From Alcanivoracaceae bacterium (GTDB lineage: Bacteria; Pseudomonadota; Gammaproteobacteria; Xanthomonadales; Marinicellaceae), in NCBI GenBank assembly GCA_016744455.1, contig JADGEI010000004.1:62001-126000 (forward strand): a stretch of 64,000 nt of DNA, given 5' to 3'. Shown here piece after piece: positions 10,703 to 20,116 of this stretch (within the stretch, counting starts at the first letter, position 1; the number at the start of each line of letters is the position of its first letter). The position numbers and the translations under genes are program-made. The notes beneath the pieces were generated by a model, which was given only the letters and a program-made list of their open reading frames with translations, did no database searches and was not told where the DNA came from.

Positions 10703-11354
10703 GTATATACTCCTTAACAACTAAATCATAATCATTCAGATTTTCCTTCACCAATCCATCTATTTTTTCTTCAAAATTTAACATGCCCTCATTATTGATA
10801 GAATCCATATAAATTTCATGGACATCCTTAAGAGACTCTTCACTTACAGGTACCTCTAAAAAAGGTATCTTAATAAAAAAACGAGCGACAATACTATATT
10901 CAGTTGGTAGTTTTGGATTACGTTTATACAAATTAAATGAATTTTTATCTGAAATAATTCTATTGAAATCATCAAAATTAAATCCATTTATCACTTCAAT
11001 TTCCTCTTGGGAATAATATAATACGTATTTTTTAAAATAATATGGGTTCTCTTCAATAGAAAATATTTTTTGTTCATACAGATCAAAAGAACACAACTCA
11101 TTAATATTCAAGAGTATTACTAAATCAGTGTTTTTTTCGAATGCTGGATCTTTTTTTATACTTTCAGGTAAACACTCTTCAATGTCGAAATTATACTCCT
11201 CCGGCTTAAGTAGTTTATCAGCTTCATGAACGACTAAAAACCTTTTATCTTCTCCATTTAGCTTTTTAAAGAACTCATATTGACCTGAACTTTCAACGGT
11301 TTCAAAACCATATAATGAACTGGTCGCAGCTTGTTTTAGTATTTTTTTAATCAC
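10680..11354 (-). CDS. Small middle component of a Lamassu/ABC-3C-type system (LmuC/DdmB-like by position)
   Basis: 224 aa; GTG start with GGAG 6 nt upstream; overlaps the preceding effector gene and the following ATPase gene; no recognisable enzymatic motif. Assignment rests on gene order and size. Confidence 0.6.
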   Translation of the reverse strand: MIKKILKQAATSSLYGFETVESSGQYEFFKKLNGEDKRFLVVHEADKLLKPEEYNFDIEECLPESIKKDPAFEKNTDLVILLNINELCSFDLYEQKIFSIEENPYYFKKYVLYYSQEEIEVINGFNFDDFNRIISDKNSFNLYKRNPKLPTEYSIVARFFIKIPFLEVPVSEESLKDVHEIYMDSINNEGMLNFEEKIDGLVKENLNDYDLVVKEYIRGKMETK

Positions 11355-12636
11355 TTAGATCTCCACATGCCTTATCCACAGATACAAATTTAATGCGCTT
11401 AGCCTTAACAACCTTATTCTCAATTGATTCTTGTCTCTCTAAACTAATAGTGTCACTTATATTGCTATTGTGAGTAAACTTTCCATTATCTCGAAACATA
11501 TTCTTTAAATCCAACTCATCTTCCCTCATAGAAACAATGAAATTATCAAATTCATACAACACATTTAACAATGAACAATTATCTCGAATGGCATCAATGT
11601 TACTTACAATCTTTTTAAATACTCTTTTCCTTGTTATTCCACTCAATTCTAACGGAGAAGGAAGGTATTTTTCTTGTTGAATTGAATTGTAATGAGGTAT
11701 GTTATTATTAGAGATAAAACTAGGTAAACAGCAAATGATATTTATATAACGGTCAACATCATTTTGACTGTAATTCGCAAATACTTTCGTTTGTTTTGGA
11801 TCCATGGAAAAGAACAGTTTCTCTAACAATAAATATTCAAGACTTGCTATGATTGTTTTGCATCTAGCTATTTCAACTACTATTTCATCATCAGCCGAAC
11901 CGTTTTCTATAAAGTCATCTATAACCAAGAGAAAGTTAGTTCTAAAAAGCTCTAATATATAAGTTTTATCTTCAGCATTCGTTACTACAGAATCTAAACA
12001 ACCCTTAATCTCAGAAAATAAGATTGGATTAGTATCAGCTGCTTTGTATTGACTTTTCTCTCTACGTTGGTTTATTGCATGAATAAAATTAACCTTCGAA
12101 TTAATCAACGAATCCAATTTGTTAAACTTATAATTAATTAACTCTTTTGAGTCATGTGAACCACAAATTTTCAAATATTTTTTTATGTTAAACTCTATAT
12201 ATGAATCTATTTCATCAGGAGAAATATGACTTGTCCCATCATGATATTTATAAAAGAGAACAGTATTTAATCCTTCTGTATAGGATGAAAAATCATCTAT
12301 TTTTACAGAAACATGGAAATATCTTTTGGTCTCGTCGTTACAATGTTTACTATGGATTTTAGCGGCATCAGATAAAGCTTTTATATATTTAGATCTGTAA
12401 GTACTTTGAGTGGCTTTTACCTGATGTACAGATATAGCTTTACCTTCAGCATCAAAAATCACGAAGTCATCAAGGTGCTCGAGTTTCAAATAAAAATTTA
12501 CGATAGTTTGATTTTCGCAAAGCATCTTTATAGCTTGATATAACGCCACTTTACCTTGGTAAACAAATCCACTCCAAGATGCAATAGCACTCGTATTTTC
12601 TATATCGTTTGAAACTTCGATCACAGTCAAAACCAT
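11347..12636 (-). CDS. Cap4/DUF4297-like nuclease effector with C-terminal assembly domain (LmuA/DdmA-like)
   Basis: N-terminal ASWSGFVYQGKVALYQAIKML...LKLEHLDDFVIF...SVHQVKATQS matches the G-x-x-YQ / E-x-x-DD / QVK motif pattern of Cap4-type REase domains; remainder mostly helical. Confidence 0.7.
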   Translation of the reverse strand: MVLTVIEVSNDIENTSAIASWSGFVYQGKVALYQAIKMLCENQTIVNFYLKLEHLDDFVIFDAEGKAISVHQVKATQSTYRSKYIKALSDAAKIHSKHCNDETKRYFHVSVKIDDFSSYTEGLNTVLFYKYHDGTSHISPDEIDSYIEFNIKKYLKICGSHDSKELINYKFNKLDSLINSKVNFIHAINQRREKSQYKAADTNPILFSEIKGCLDSVVTNAEDKTYILELFRTNFLLVIDDFIENGSADDEIVVEIARCKTIIASLEYLLLEKLFFSMDPKQTKVFANYSQNDVDRYINIICCLPSFISNNNIPHYNSIQQEKYLPSPLELSGITRKRVFKKIVSNIDAIRDNCSLLNVLYEFDNFIVSMREDELDLKNMFRDNGKFTHNSNISDTISLERQESIENKVVKAKRIKFVSVDKACGDLSD

Positions 12637-12639
12637 TTC

Positions 12640-15600
12640 CTATTTAACTTCATAACTTTTATCTAGCCTGCTAACCCCAAGTCCACTCATCTTCTTAATT
12701 TCAATCTGAACAGGTATCCTTTCTTTCAGCGCATCAACATGACTGATCACGCCAATCATCTTGCCGGTGGCATTGAGGTTATCCAGTGCATCCAATGCAA
12801 TATCTAAAGTCTCTCTATCCAAGGTTCCAAAACCTTCATCCAAAAACAAGCTATCAATACGTGTTTTATGACTGACTAAATCAGACAAGGCTAAGGCCAA
12901 AGCCAAACTGACCAAAAAACTCTCACCACCAGACAAAGTTTTAGTATCACGTACGGCATCTGCTTGCCAGGTATCTATGACTTCTAAATCCAATGCATCG
13001 CCTTGACCATTTTGAGTGTTGTTACGTTGTAGCTGATAACGGATATGCAATTGATCTAATTGACTATTGGCTAAATGAATCAGATAATCCAGGGTTAGGC
13101 CTTGGGCAAAAACTCTGAATTTTTTACCATCGGCTGATCCTATTAAACCCCTTAACGTATCCCAGTCATCATAATGTTGTTCTTGCTTTTCTATTTCTGC
13201 AATTAAAGATTTTTGCTGCTCTCGTTTTTCAAAATCTGTTTTGAGTTGTTGTTCAATTTCGCCTAATTGCCTATTAGAGGTAGTAATGAGGGCATTTACC
13301 TCTTCAATACGCTCTAATAATTTTTCGGTATTTGTATCACCTTCTTTCAACACATTCACGGATTGTTTTTCTCGTGACTGCAAGATTAGCTGATCAAACT
13401 TATTCTTAGCGGCTTGCCATGTTTCATCAGCTTGTTGTTGTAAGGTAGTACATTTTACTAACTCTTCATCTAGACTTTGTTTAAGCTCAGATAGTTTCTC
13501 TTGTTCTTCATCATCTAGTAAGGCTTTTTTAAAAGCTTCCTCATTCTCAAAAATGCTTTTCTCTAAAGCTTGTAGCCATTGTTTGTGTGCCGAATCGTAT
13601 TTGCTTTGTAGCGTTTTCTGTGCTTGTTTATTATCATCAAATTGTACTTGTAAGGTATGCAGTGCCTTGTTCACAATAGCTAATTTATCATCCAATGCCT
13701 GTAATATGATTTGGTTGTCACTTAATTCTAATGCTAAACGTTGTCGTTCTTTTATTGTGTCTTTATCAGCAAATAAGGTATTGCGATTAGCATTGAGCTT
13801 ATATAGCTTTTGTTCTAACTTATTTAACTTGATTTGCGTTTTTTCACTGGCTTGTTTTCTATCGTCAAGTTTTTGATGAAGGGCTTCTTGCTGGTTTTCT
13901 TGTTTTAATAATTCCTTCTGAAATTGTTCAAACCTTTTAATGTAGTCTTGGTAAGTTACACTTTGCTTTTGAAGAACTTTTATCCACTGCACTTGCTCGT
14001 TCAATTCTGGCAATTGCATTTGATCATCATTTTCTAATTGATCTTTTAATTGCTGACTTATCTTTTTATTTAAGTCAAACTCTAAATCAGATAGATCATT
14101 CTCAGCATCTGTGAGTTGATCTAACAAGGCATTGACTTGCTCTTGGTTATGAGATTCCTTTCCTAATAATAATTTTGCATCATTAGCTAAATTTTGCAGT
14201 TTATTTTCTTGTTGATTCAATTCTTTAGTAGCCGTTTTCCATTGTTTCTCGAGTAATTCAATAGTTTGTAGGCGAGATTCAGCTTGCTGTTTATCACTAC
14301 GTGCCTGTTTGATTAATACAGGAATATCATCTTGTGCTTCTGGATCTGAAAGCTTCACGTTCCATCCTAGAATTTTCGCTGGAGTCGTCCACAAATCGGT
14401 CTGCTCATTGATATTCAATTTACATTCCTCTAGGGATTCCTCAATATTTTTGAATTGCGTTTGATGAGTCACCAATTCTGCTCTGGCTTCTGTGCCTTTC
14501 TCATGCATTTTATCTTTGGCTTGTTTTTCTTTAATTAATCGTTCTTCATTTTCCGAAATGTTAGTTTCTTGATAGCTTTCTATTGCTGGGTGTTCTTTTG
14601 AGCCACACAATGGGCATGCATCCTCAGGTTTTAATTTATCCCTATAGCTTTGTAGACTAGCAATTTCCTTTTCAAGGTTCAGGTTGATCTCAATTTCTGA
14701 AACCAGCTTTTCCTGTTGCTTATACTCTTTTATAAGTTGTTCAACCAACTTTTCAGCTTGGTCTTGATCTTGTTTTTTCAATTGCAACTGCTTTTCTTTT
14801 GCTTCAAGATTTATATTTTGTTGCTGATAATTATCAAAAATCTGGCTACAACTTGATAAAGATTCTTGATTCTCAATATGTTGCTGATAGTTGGCTTTTA
14901 TAGATTCAATTGATTCTCCATTCAGCTGGACAATCAATTGTTTCTGATATTCTGATTCCTGGTTTTTTAATTCTTTAAATGTTGACTCTTCATTTAGAAT
15001 GTTTTGTTTCAGAAGATTTTGTTCTGATTCAACATCTATAGCTTCATCTTTAACTTTCGTTACTGCTATTTTTAAATTCACTACTTTTAAATGCAGTTTT
15101 TCTCTATCTGTAAATTTTGCTTGCCAGAGCGGCAAATTGGTTTGTAAATTTTGGTGTTTGGCATTTTGTTTGAGATAATTCTCGATCTTTGTTTTGTCAT
15201 TCTGCGTTTGAGTGATTCCAAGAGCTATATCTTCAACTTGCTGCTGGAACTCTTTAAGCTGTTTATTCAAGGTTTGTTTTTCTTGAGTTAAATCTAGTTG
15301 CTGAATAGTATGTTGTTTGATCTCCTCATCTAACGGGATAATTTTGTCAGTAATTAATTGGTTGGTTTCTATATTTTTAGCACTTAGTTTTTCTACAAGC
15401 TGCTTTTGTAAAGCTTGTTTCGGGACTATGGCTTGTTGCTCTTTTTCAGTTTGTTGTAATTGTTCATTGAGTATTTTAGCCGTTGATTTTATCTTAATTA
15501 AATCATCTTCTGTTTGATTAACACTGTTAAATATAGGGCGCAATTTATTAGCAGGAATACTTTGCTCTAATCGAGTTAACTCTTGTTGATGTTCTTCTAT

Positions 15601-16437
15601 CCCTTGCTTGGCTGTTTCTGTATTAGTTTTGCTTTCTTGTTTTTGTTTTTCTGCATTTGTTAAATTCTCAAGAGTATCTACTGTTCTTTGATGTTCATCA
15701 CGCTCTTGTTGCGATTTTTTAACAGCTTCTTCTAATTGTTGCTGTCTGCCTAATAGTTCTGTCATTGATTCATCGTCGAGTATGTCTACGTTTTTGTTTT
15801 TTTCACGTAGGCTTGCCAACTTTCTGTCTTCTTCTTTAAAACGATTAAACACTTTTTCAGATATTTTTCCGTATATTTCTGTACCAGTTAATTCTTCTAA
15901 TAAATCAGCTCTTTCTCCAGCATTGGCGTTAAGAAAAGCAGCAAAACCACCTTGTGCTAATAACATCGATTTTGTAAATCGCCCAAAATCTAAGCCTGTT
16001 ATGTTTGCTATAAGTGCTTCTTTAAGCCTAACTTGCTCAGCAATGATCTTATCTCCACTTTCATCATTGTTTATACTTGCATTCAATTCAGCCAACTCGA
16101 CCTTAGCTGGTTGTAATTTACCTTCAGCATTACCTCTGGCTCTGCGTACTTCCCAAAATGCGCGAAACCGTTTATCTTTAACCTCAAATTCAACTTCTGC
16201 TAAACATTCACCTGTATGACGTGTCATCACTTTATCTGCTGGAGACGGTTCATCCAAACGTGGTGTACGATGATACAACGCCAGACATATAGCATCTAGA
16301 ATTGTTGTTTTACCAGCACCCGTTGGTCCAGTAATAGCAAATAACCCACTACTGGCGAACGGTTCTTGGGAAAAGTCTATTTTCCACTCACCTTTGAGGG
16401 AATTAATGTTTTTAAAACGCAGGCTGATTATTTTCAC
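12640..16437 (-). CDS. sbcC: Exonuclease subunit SbcC (Rad50-like)
   Basis: FAITGPTGAGKTTILDAICLALYHRTPR, zinc hook CPLCGSKEHPAI, TLSGGESFLVSLALALALSDLV, SLFLDEGFGTLD. Confidence 0.95.
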   Translation of the reverse strand: MKIISLRFKNINSLKGEWKIDFSQEPFASSGLFAITGPTGAGKTTILDAICLALYHRTPRLDEPSPADKVMTRHTGECLAEVEFEVKDKRFRAFWEVRRARGNAEGKLQPAKVELAELNASINNDESGDKIIAEQVRLKEALIANITGLDFGRFTKSMLLAQGGFAAFLNANAGERADLLEELTGTEIYGKISEKVFNRFKEEDRKLASLREKNKNVDILDDESMTELLGRQQQLEEAVKKSQQERDEHQRTVDTLENLTNAEKQKQESKTNTETAKQGIEEHQQELTRLEQSIPANKLRPIFNSVNQTEDDLIKIKSTAKILNEQLQQTEKEQQAIVPKQALQKQLVEKLSAKNIETNQLITDKIIPLDEEIKQHTIQQLDLTQEKQTLNKQLKEFQQQVEDIALGITQTQNDKTKIENYLKQNAKHQNLQTNLPLWQAKFTDREKLHLKVVNLKIAVTKVKDEAIDVESEQNLLKQNILNEESTFKELKNQESEYQKQLIVQLNGESIESIKANYQQHIENQESLSSCSQIFDNYQQQNINLEAKEKQLQLKKQDQDQAEKLVEQLIKEYKQQEKLVSEIEINLNLEKEIASLQSYRDKLKPEDACPLCGSKEHPAIESYQETNISENEERLIKEKQAKDKMHEKGTEARAELVTHQTQFKNIEESLEECKLNINEQTDLWTTPAKILGWNVKLSDPEAQDDIPVLIKQARSDKQQAESRLQTIELLEKQWKTATKELNQQENKLQNLANDAKLLLGKESHNQEQVNALLDQLTDAENDLSDLEFDLNKKISQQLKDQLENDDQMQLPELNEQVQWIKVLQKQSVTYQDYIKRFEQFQKELLKQENQQEALHQKLDDRKQASEKTQIKLNKLEQKLYKLNANRNTLFADKDTIKERQRLALELSDNQIILQALDDKLAIVNKALHTLQVQFDDNKQAQKTLQSKYDSAHKQWLQALEKSIFENEEAFKKALLDDEEQEKLSELKQSLDEELVKCTTLQQQADETWQAAKNKFDQLILQSREKQSVNVLKEGDTNTEKLLERIEEVNALITTSNRQLGEIEQQLKTDFEKREQQKSLIAEIEKQEQHYDDWDTLRGLIGSADGKKFRVFAQGLTLDYLIHLANSQLDQLHIRYQLQRNNTQNGQGDALDLEVIDTWQADAVRDTKTLSGGESFLVSLALALALSDLVSHKTRIDSLFLDEGFGTLDRETLDIALDALDNLNATGKMIGVISHVDALKERIPVQIEIKKMSGLGVSRLDKSYEVK

Positions 16438-17681
16438 GCATCAGCCTCAGTCATTAAATCATTCACTATTTGGTCAAAAGATTTTGAAATGCGTATTTTT
16501 CTATCTTGCAGTTCATCTCCATCCCAATTTTCAGAGGCCAAGCGCCTTTCAAAAACATCTTTAGGTGTTAATTCTTGTAAGGTTTCTTTGGTTACTGAAT
16601 CGATACTTTGTAAACGTTGCTTTCTCTCTTTGCGTAGCAGAAGAACTTCAAGAGGAAAGCCCTCTATCATTGATTGAATACGCTGTTGTAGATCGTTGAG
16701 ATAATCTTGTGTGCTGACTTCGATATCTAGCCATGCTGGTTGTGATTTATTATATAGCTTGGCTAGTTTATTAATTTCATTCTCAATTGTCTTCAGATCA
16801 CCTTTAATCAAGTGCATCGGTTGAAATCGCGGTATTTCCTTGGGAATTGCAGCAATGAATTTATCTTCATCAAACTTTGCTATTACAATTGTTTTATCAT
16901 TATTTAATTCATCAAAACTCAATGGGATCGGTGAACCGCAATAGCGGATATGCTCTTTTCCTCCAACTTTTTGCGCAAGGTGAATGTGACCTAATGCAAT
17001 ATAATCAGCTGGTGGAAAGGCAGACGAAGGAAATGCATCCAAAGAACCGATATAAATTTCTCGGACAGACTCAGAACTCTTTGCATCGACTGTGGTGAGA
17101 TGTCCTGTGGCAATAATTGGCACCTTTTGATTGGTCTCGTTATATATCTTCTTTTTCCTCTCCTTAGCTAGTGAATAAATACTCTGATAATGATCGCTGA
17201 TGGCTTGTTGTAAATTCTGCTTTTTATCTGAACCGCTTTGCCCTGCTAAACTCAACATGATATCCCTTGGCCTAAGATAAGGAATAGCACATATAATCAG
17301 CAGTGGAAGACCATTTGGATCATGTAATGTGATTACTTGTTCACTGATATCCGATAATGCACCAGGAATGACATGGGTGTTAAAATAGCCAAGCAATTCT
17401 TTAGACTCACTCAAAGTTGCCACTGAGTCGTGATTGCCTCCTAAAATAATGATATGTATACCTGTAGATCTGAGGTTTACGATAAACTGATTATAAAGCT
17501 CACGAGCATAACTAGGCGGTGAACCCGTATCAAAAATATCACCCGCAACAATAATGGCATCAACCTTTTGATCAATAGCTGTATCAATTAGCCATGATAA
17601 AAAATATTTATGTTCCGATTGTCGGCTTTTGCCCATAAAGTGTTGGCCTAAGTGCCAATCTGATGTGTGGATTATTTTCAT
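16434..17681 (-). CDS. sbcD: Exonuclease subunit SbcD (Mre11-like)
   Basis: MKIIHTSDWHLGQHFMGKSR, AGDIFDTGSPP, LGGNHDS, ATGHLTT, ALGHIHLAQ; 4-bp overlap with sbcC. Confidence 0.95.
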   Translation of the reverse strand: MKIIHTSDWHLGQHFMGKSRQSEHKYFLSWLIDTAIDQKVDAIIVAGDIFDTGSPPSYARELYNQFIVNLRSTGIHIIILGGNHDSVATLSESKELLGYFNTHVIPGALSDISEQVITLHDPNGLPLLIICAIPYLRPRDIMLSLAGQSGSDKKQNLQQAISDHYQSIYSLAKERKKKIYNETNQKVPIIATGHLTTVDAKSSESVREIYIGSLDAFPSSAFPPADYIALGHIHLAQKVGGKEHIRYCGSPIPLSFDELNNDKTIVIAKFDEDKFIAAIPKEIPRFQPMHLIKGDLKTIENEINKLAKLYNKSQPAWLDIEVSTQDYLNDLQQRIQSMIEGFPLEVLLLRKERKQRLQSIDSVTKETLQELTPKDVFERRLASENWDGDELQDRKIRISKSFDQIVNDLMTEADA

Positions 17682-18130
17682 TTTTGTATTTCACATATCA
17701 ATGGAAGCAACGGCATATAAGATATTGACTCTTTTTAAAAAAGTTGTGATGTGCCATAACTGGCTTTCGAGATTTTTATTTTGACTTTTAACCATTGAAA
17801 GTGGGCTCACTAATTAATAGAACTTATATTACTCCTGTTTTCAAAAATGTCAATTGACTAAAATCAAGATATTACAATTAGTGATTGTTGATCTACTATA
17901 TACGATTAACGATAATAGTCAAAAAAACAAACAAGTTTAGTAACTCATTTTATAATTGTGGGTATCTTTTTGGTTGAAATTAGCTGGGTGTTTATATAGG
18001 TAATCAAATTTAAAATTTATGAGATTCCTGCTCTCGCCTAGGCTCGGCTGGAATGACGATTTTTTGATTTATTTTTATAGTTTTGGAGCAAAGATAGAGG
18101 ACTAGAGCTACCAAAAATAATTATGCTGTT

Positions 18131-18225
18131 ATCGTGCTTTAGATTTACTTTTATATTGCTCTGAAAAAAGATGAGTTTATATACCCATAAATGATTTTTT
18201 TGAAGAGTGATTTAAAAGTAAAGAT
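18131..18225. repeat. Copy 1 of a ~95-bp near-identical direct repeat (period 129 bp) with imperfect inverted-repeat arms
   Basis: atcgtgctttagatttacttttatattgctctg...gaagagtgatttaaaagtaaagat; arms AGATTTACTTTTATATTGCTCT / AGAGTGATTTAAAAGTAAAGAT. Confidence 0.95.
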
Positions 18226-18259
18226 AACGGGCTGAACTATAAAATTTAATTTTGCGGCT

Positions 18260-18355
18260 ATCGTGCTTTAGATTTACTTTTATATTGCTCTGAAAAAAGA
18301 TGAGTTTATATACCCATAAATGATTTTTTTTGAAGAGTGATTTAAAAGTAAAGAT
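18260..18355. repeat. Copy 2 of the same direct repeat (one extra T in the T-run)
   Basis: Read directly: identical to copy 1 apart from one T insertion. Confidence 0.95.
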
Positions 18356-18376
18356 GATGTGCGAGAGCCGTAAAAT

Positions 18377-18452
18377 TGGCGTCCCCTAGGGGGTTCGAAC
18401 CCCTGTTGCCGCCGTGAAAGGGCGGAGTCCTAGGCCACTAGACGAAGGGGAC
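18377..18452 (-). tRNA. tRNA-Glu (anticodon TTC), CCA encoded
   Basis: Reverse complement GTCCCCTTCGTCTAGTGGCCTAGGACTCCGCCCTTTCACGGCGG...AACAGGGGTTCGAACCCCCTAGGGGACGCCA. Confidence 0.96.
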
Positions 18453-18497
18453 GCAACAGTTTCTCTCGAGTTTAGCGCATTTATATTGCCGGGAAGG

Positions 18498-18573
18498 TGG
18501 TGGAGCTAAGCGGGATCGAACCGCTGACCTCAACACTGCCAGTGTTGCGCTCTCCCAGCTGAGCTATAGCCCC
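18498..18573 (-). tRNA. tRNA-Ala (anticodon GGC), CCA encoded
   Basis: Reverse complement GGGGCTATAGCTCAGCTGGGAGAGCGCAACACTGGCAGTGTTGAGGTCAGCGGTTCGATCCCGCTTAGCTCCACCA. Confidence 0.96.
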
Positions 18574-18649
18574 TCGAAAGAATGTGCATTATGCTTATTT
18601 GCACCCTACTCGTCAACTGTTTTTTTTAAATAAATTAAATATAATTAAT

Positions 18650-20116
18650 TTAGTTTAAAAATGTCATTCTATTTTCATTTGACACTAAAATTTTGGCGAT
18701 AATTCTTTCACTCGACCAAATAGATATCGACTTTCTTGCTCTACTTATTGCAGTGTATAATAGTGAAGTTGTTAGAATTTCCAACTCAATATCGTCAGGT
18801 AAAGTTATTAACACATGATCGTATTCTGACCCTTGAGATTTATGTATGGTGATAGCATGAGCGACCTGCCAACCTTTAATTGCTTCAAGTTTGACATCCT
18901 TTTGTATGCCTTCAACAATAAAGCTCACATACCATTGTTGGTTTTTAAGAATTAAATGACCAATATCTCCATTAAAGACGCCTAGGGTATAATCATTTTG
19001 GTTCACCATAATGGGCATACCTTGATTTCGTTTGCTATTTTTATACAAAATATTTATGGCTAACTCATTTAATTCATCTACTGAGTTGTTACCATATTTT
19101 ATTGGTGACAAAATGATAGCTGAATCTTTATCAACCATGTCATACCAATCGCTTAGAGTTTTTCGTTTATCTTCTTTACTTTGTGGATTGTGGTATTGGT
19201 GAATTTGATTGAACTGGAATAAATTTTGATTGATAACGCAATTGCACAATTTTGAAATAAGTGAATCATTAGTGAAACGGAAATTTTCTACCAATTCTTT
19301 GTAGTTAGATTGTACAATTTTGCATAAATCCGCAAAAACATTCCCTGCTTCAACAGATGGTAACTGGTTTTTATCACCAACAAGGAGTAACTGGGCATTA
19401 GGCTTCAACGCTTGAATAATTCGATAGGCTATTGTTACATCTAACATCGATGCTTCATCTATGATAATTAAATCATAGGGCAATGGGTTCTTAGAATTAT
19501 AATTAACGGTGTTGTTTTTTTGATTAAAACCAAGTAAACGATGCAGTGTCTGTGCAGTTTGATGCAATTCTTTAGGCAACAACTCATTGATACTTTGCAT
19601 CATACGATTTGCAGCTTTTCCTGTTGGTGCAGCTAATGCTATTTGCGCCTTTGGGTAGAGGTAAGTAAATAATAACAACATGCGAGTAACTGTAGTGGTT
19701 TTTCCTGTTCCTGGCCCACCACTGAGTATGTAACGGCTATGTTGTAAAAACTCTAAACTCGCTTGCCATTGTTTATCACTACTTTCTACTGTAGGTAATT
19801 TCAAAGCCCCACACACTTGCTCAACAGCTTTTTCTAGTTGATTGGAACTAACTTCTATGGCGAGAGACTCTCTGAAATCCACAGCAATAGCCTTTTCCTG
19901 ATTATAAAAACGTCTAAATCCTGCTAAACCATCTTTTAAGACTATATAGCCATAATTACCATCCAAGCTAATTAAATTATCCTTAATGGCTTCTTTAGCC
20001 TCTATTGCTGTATGGCCTTTTTCCAGCTGTTGTTGCAACATAAGCGCAAGTTCAACGGCTTTTGGATTGTCAGTTAATTCTTGGAAGAAACTTTTAATGG
20101 AATCAACTAGCATCAA
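18650..20116 (-). CDS. recD: Exodeoxyribonuclease V subunit alpha, RecD
   Basis: LSGGPGTGKTTTVTRMLLLF, IIDEASMLD, LLVGDKNQLPSVEAGNVFADL, AITIHKSQGSEYDHV, LLYTAISRARKSISIW. Confidence 0.93.
   Translation of the reverse strand: MMLVDSIKSFFQELTDNPKAVELALMLQQQLEKGHTAIEAKEAIKDNLISLDGNYGYIVLKDGLAGFRRFYNQEKAIAVDFRESLAIEVSSNQLEKAVEQVCGALKLPTVESSDKQWQASLEFLQHSRYILSGGPGTGKTTTVTRMLLLFTYLYPKAQIALAAPTGKAANRMMQSINELLPKELHQTAQTLHRLLGFNQKNNTVNYNSKNPLPYDLIIIDEASMLDVTIAYRIIQALKPNAQLLLVGDKNQLPSVEAGNVFADLCKIVQSNYKELVENFRFTNDSLISKLCNCVINQNLFQFNQIHQYHNPQSKEDKRKTLSDWYDMVDKDSAIILSPIKYGNNSVDELNELAINILYKNSKRNQGMPIMVNQNDYTLGVFNGDIGHLILKNQQWYVSFIVEGIQKDVKLEAIKGWQVAHAITIHKSQGSEYDHVLITLPDDIELEILTTSLLYTAISRARKSISIWSSERIIAKILVSNENRMTFLN

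Noticed and set aside
13553-16677. Plus-strand ORFs antisense to sbcC/sbcD (107, 66, 145 and 103 aa)
   Set aside because: Fully inside a strongly supported minus-strand coding region; low-complexity Ser/Leu/Cys-rich translations typical of antisense frames.
18131-18355. CRISPR array interpretation of the direct repeats
   Set aside because: Only two copies of ~95 bp with a 34-bp intervening segment and no cas genes; does not fit CRISPR repeat length or number.
18377-18573. tRNA genes as the attachment site of an integrated element carrying the defence genes
   Set aside because: No integrase, no second partial tRNA copy found, and sbcDC (core genes) lie between the tRNAs and the defence genes.
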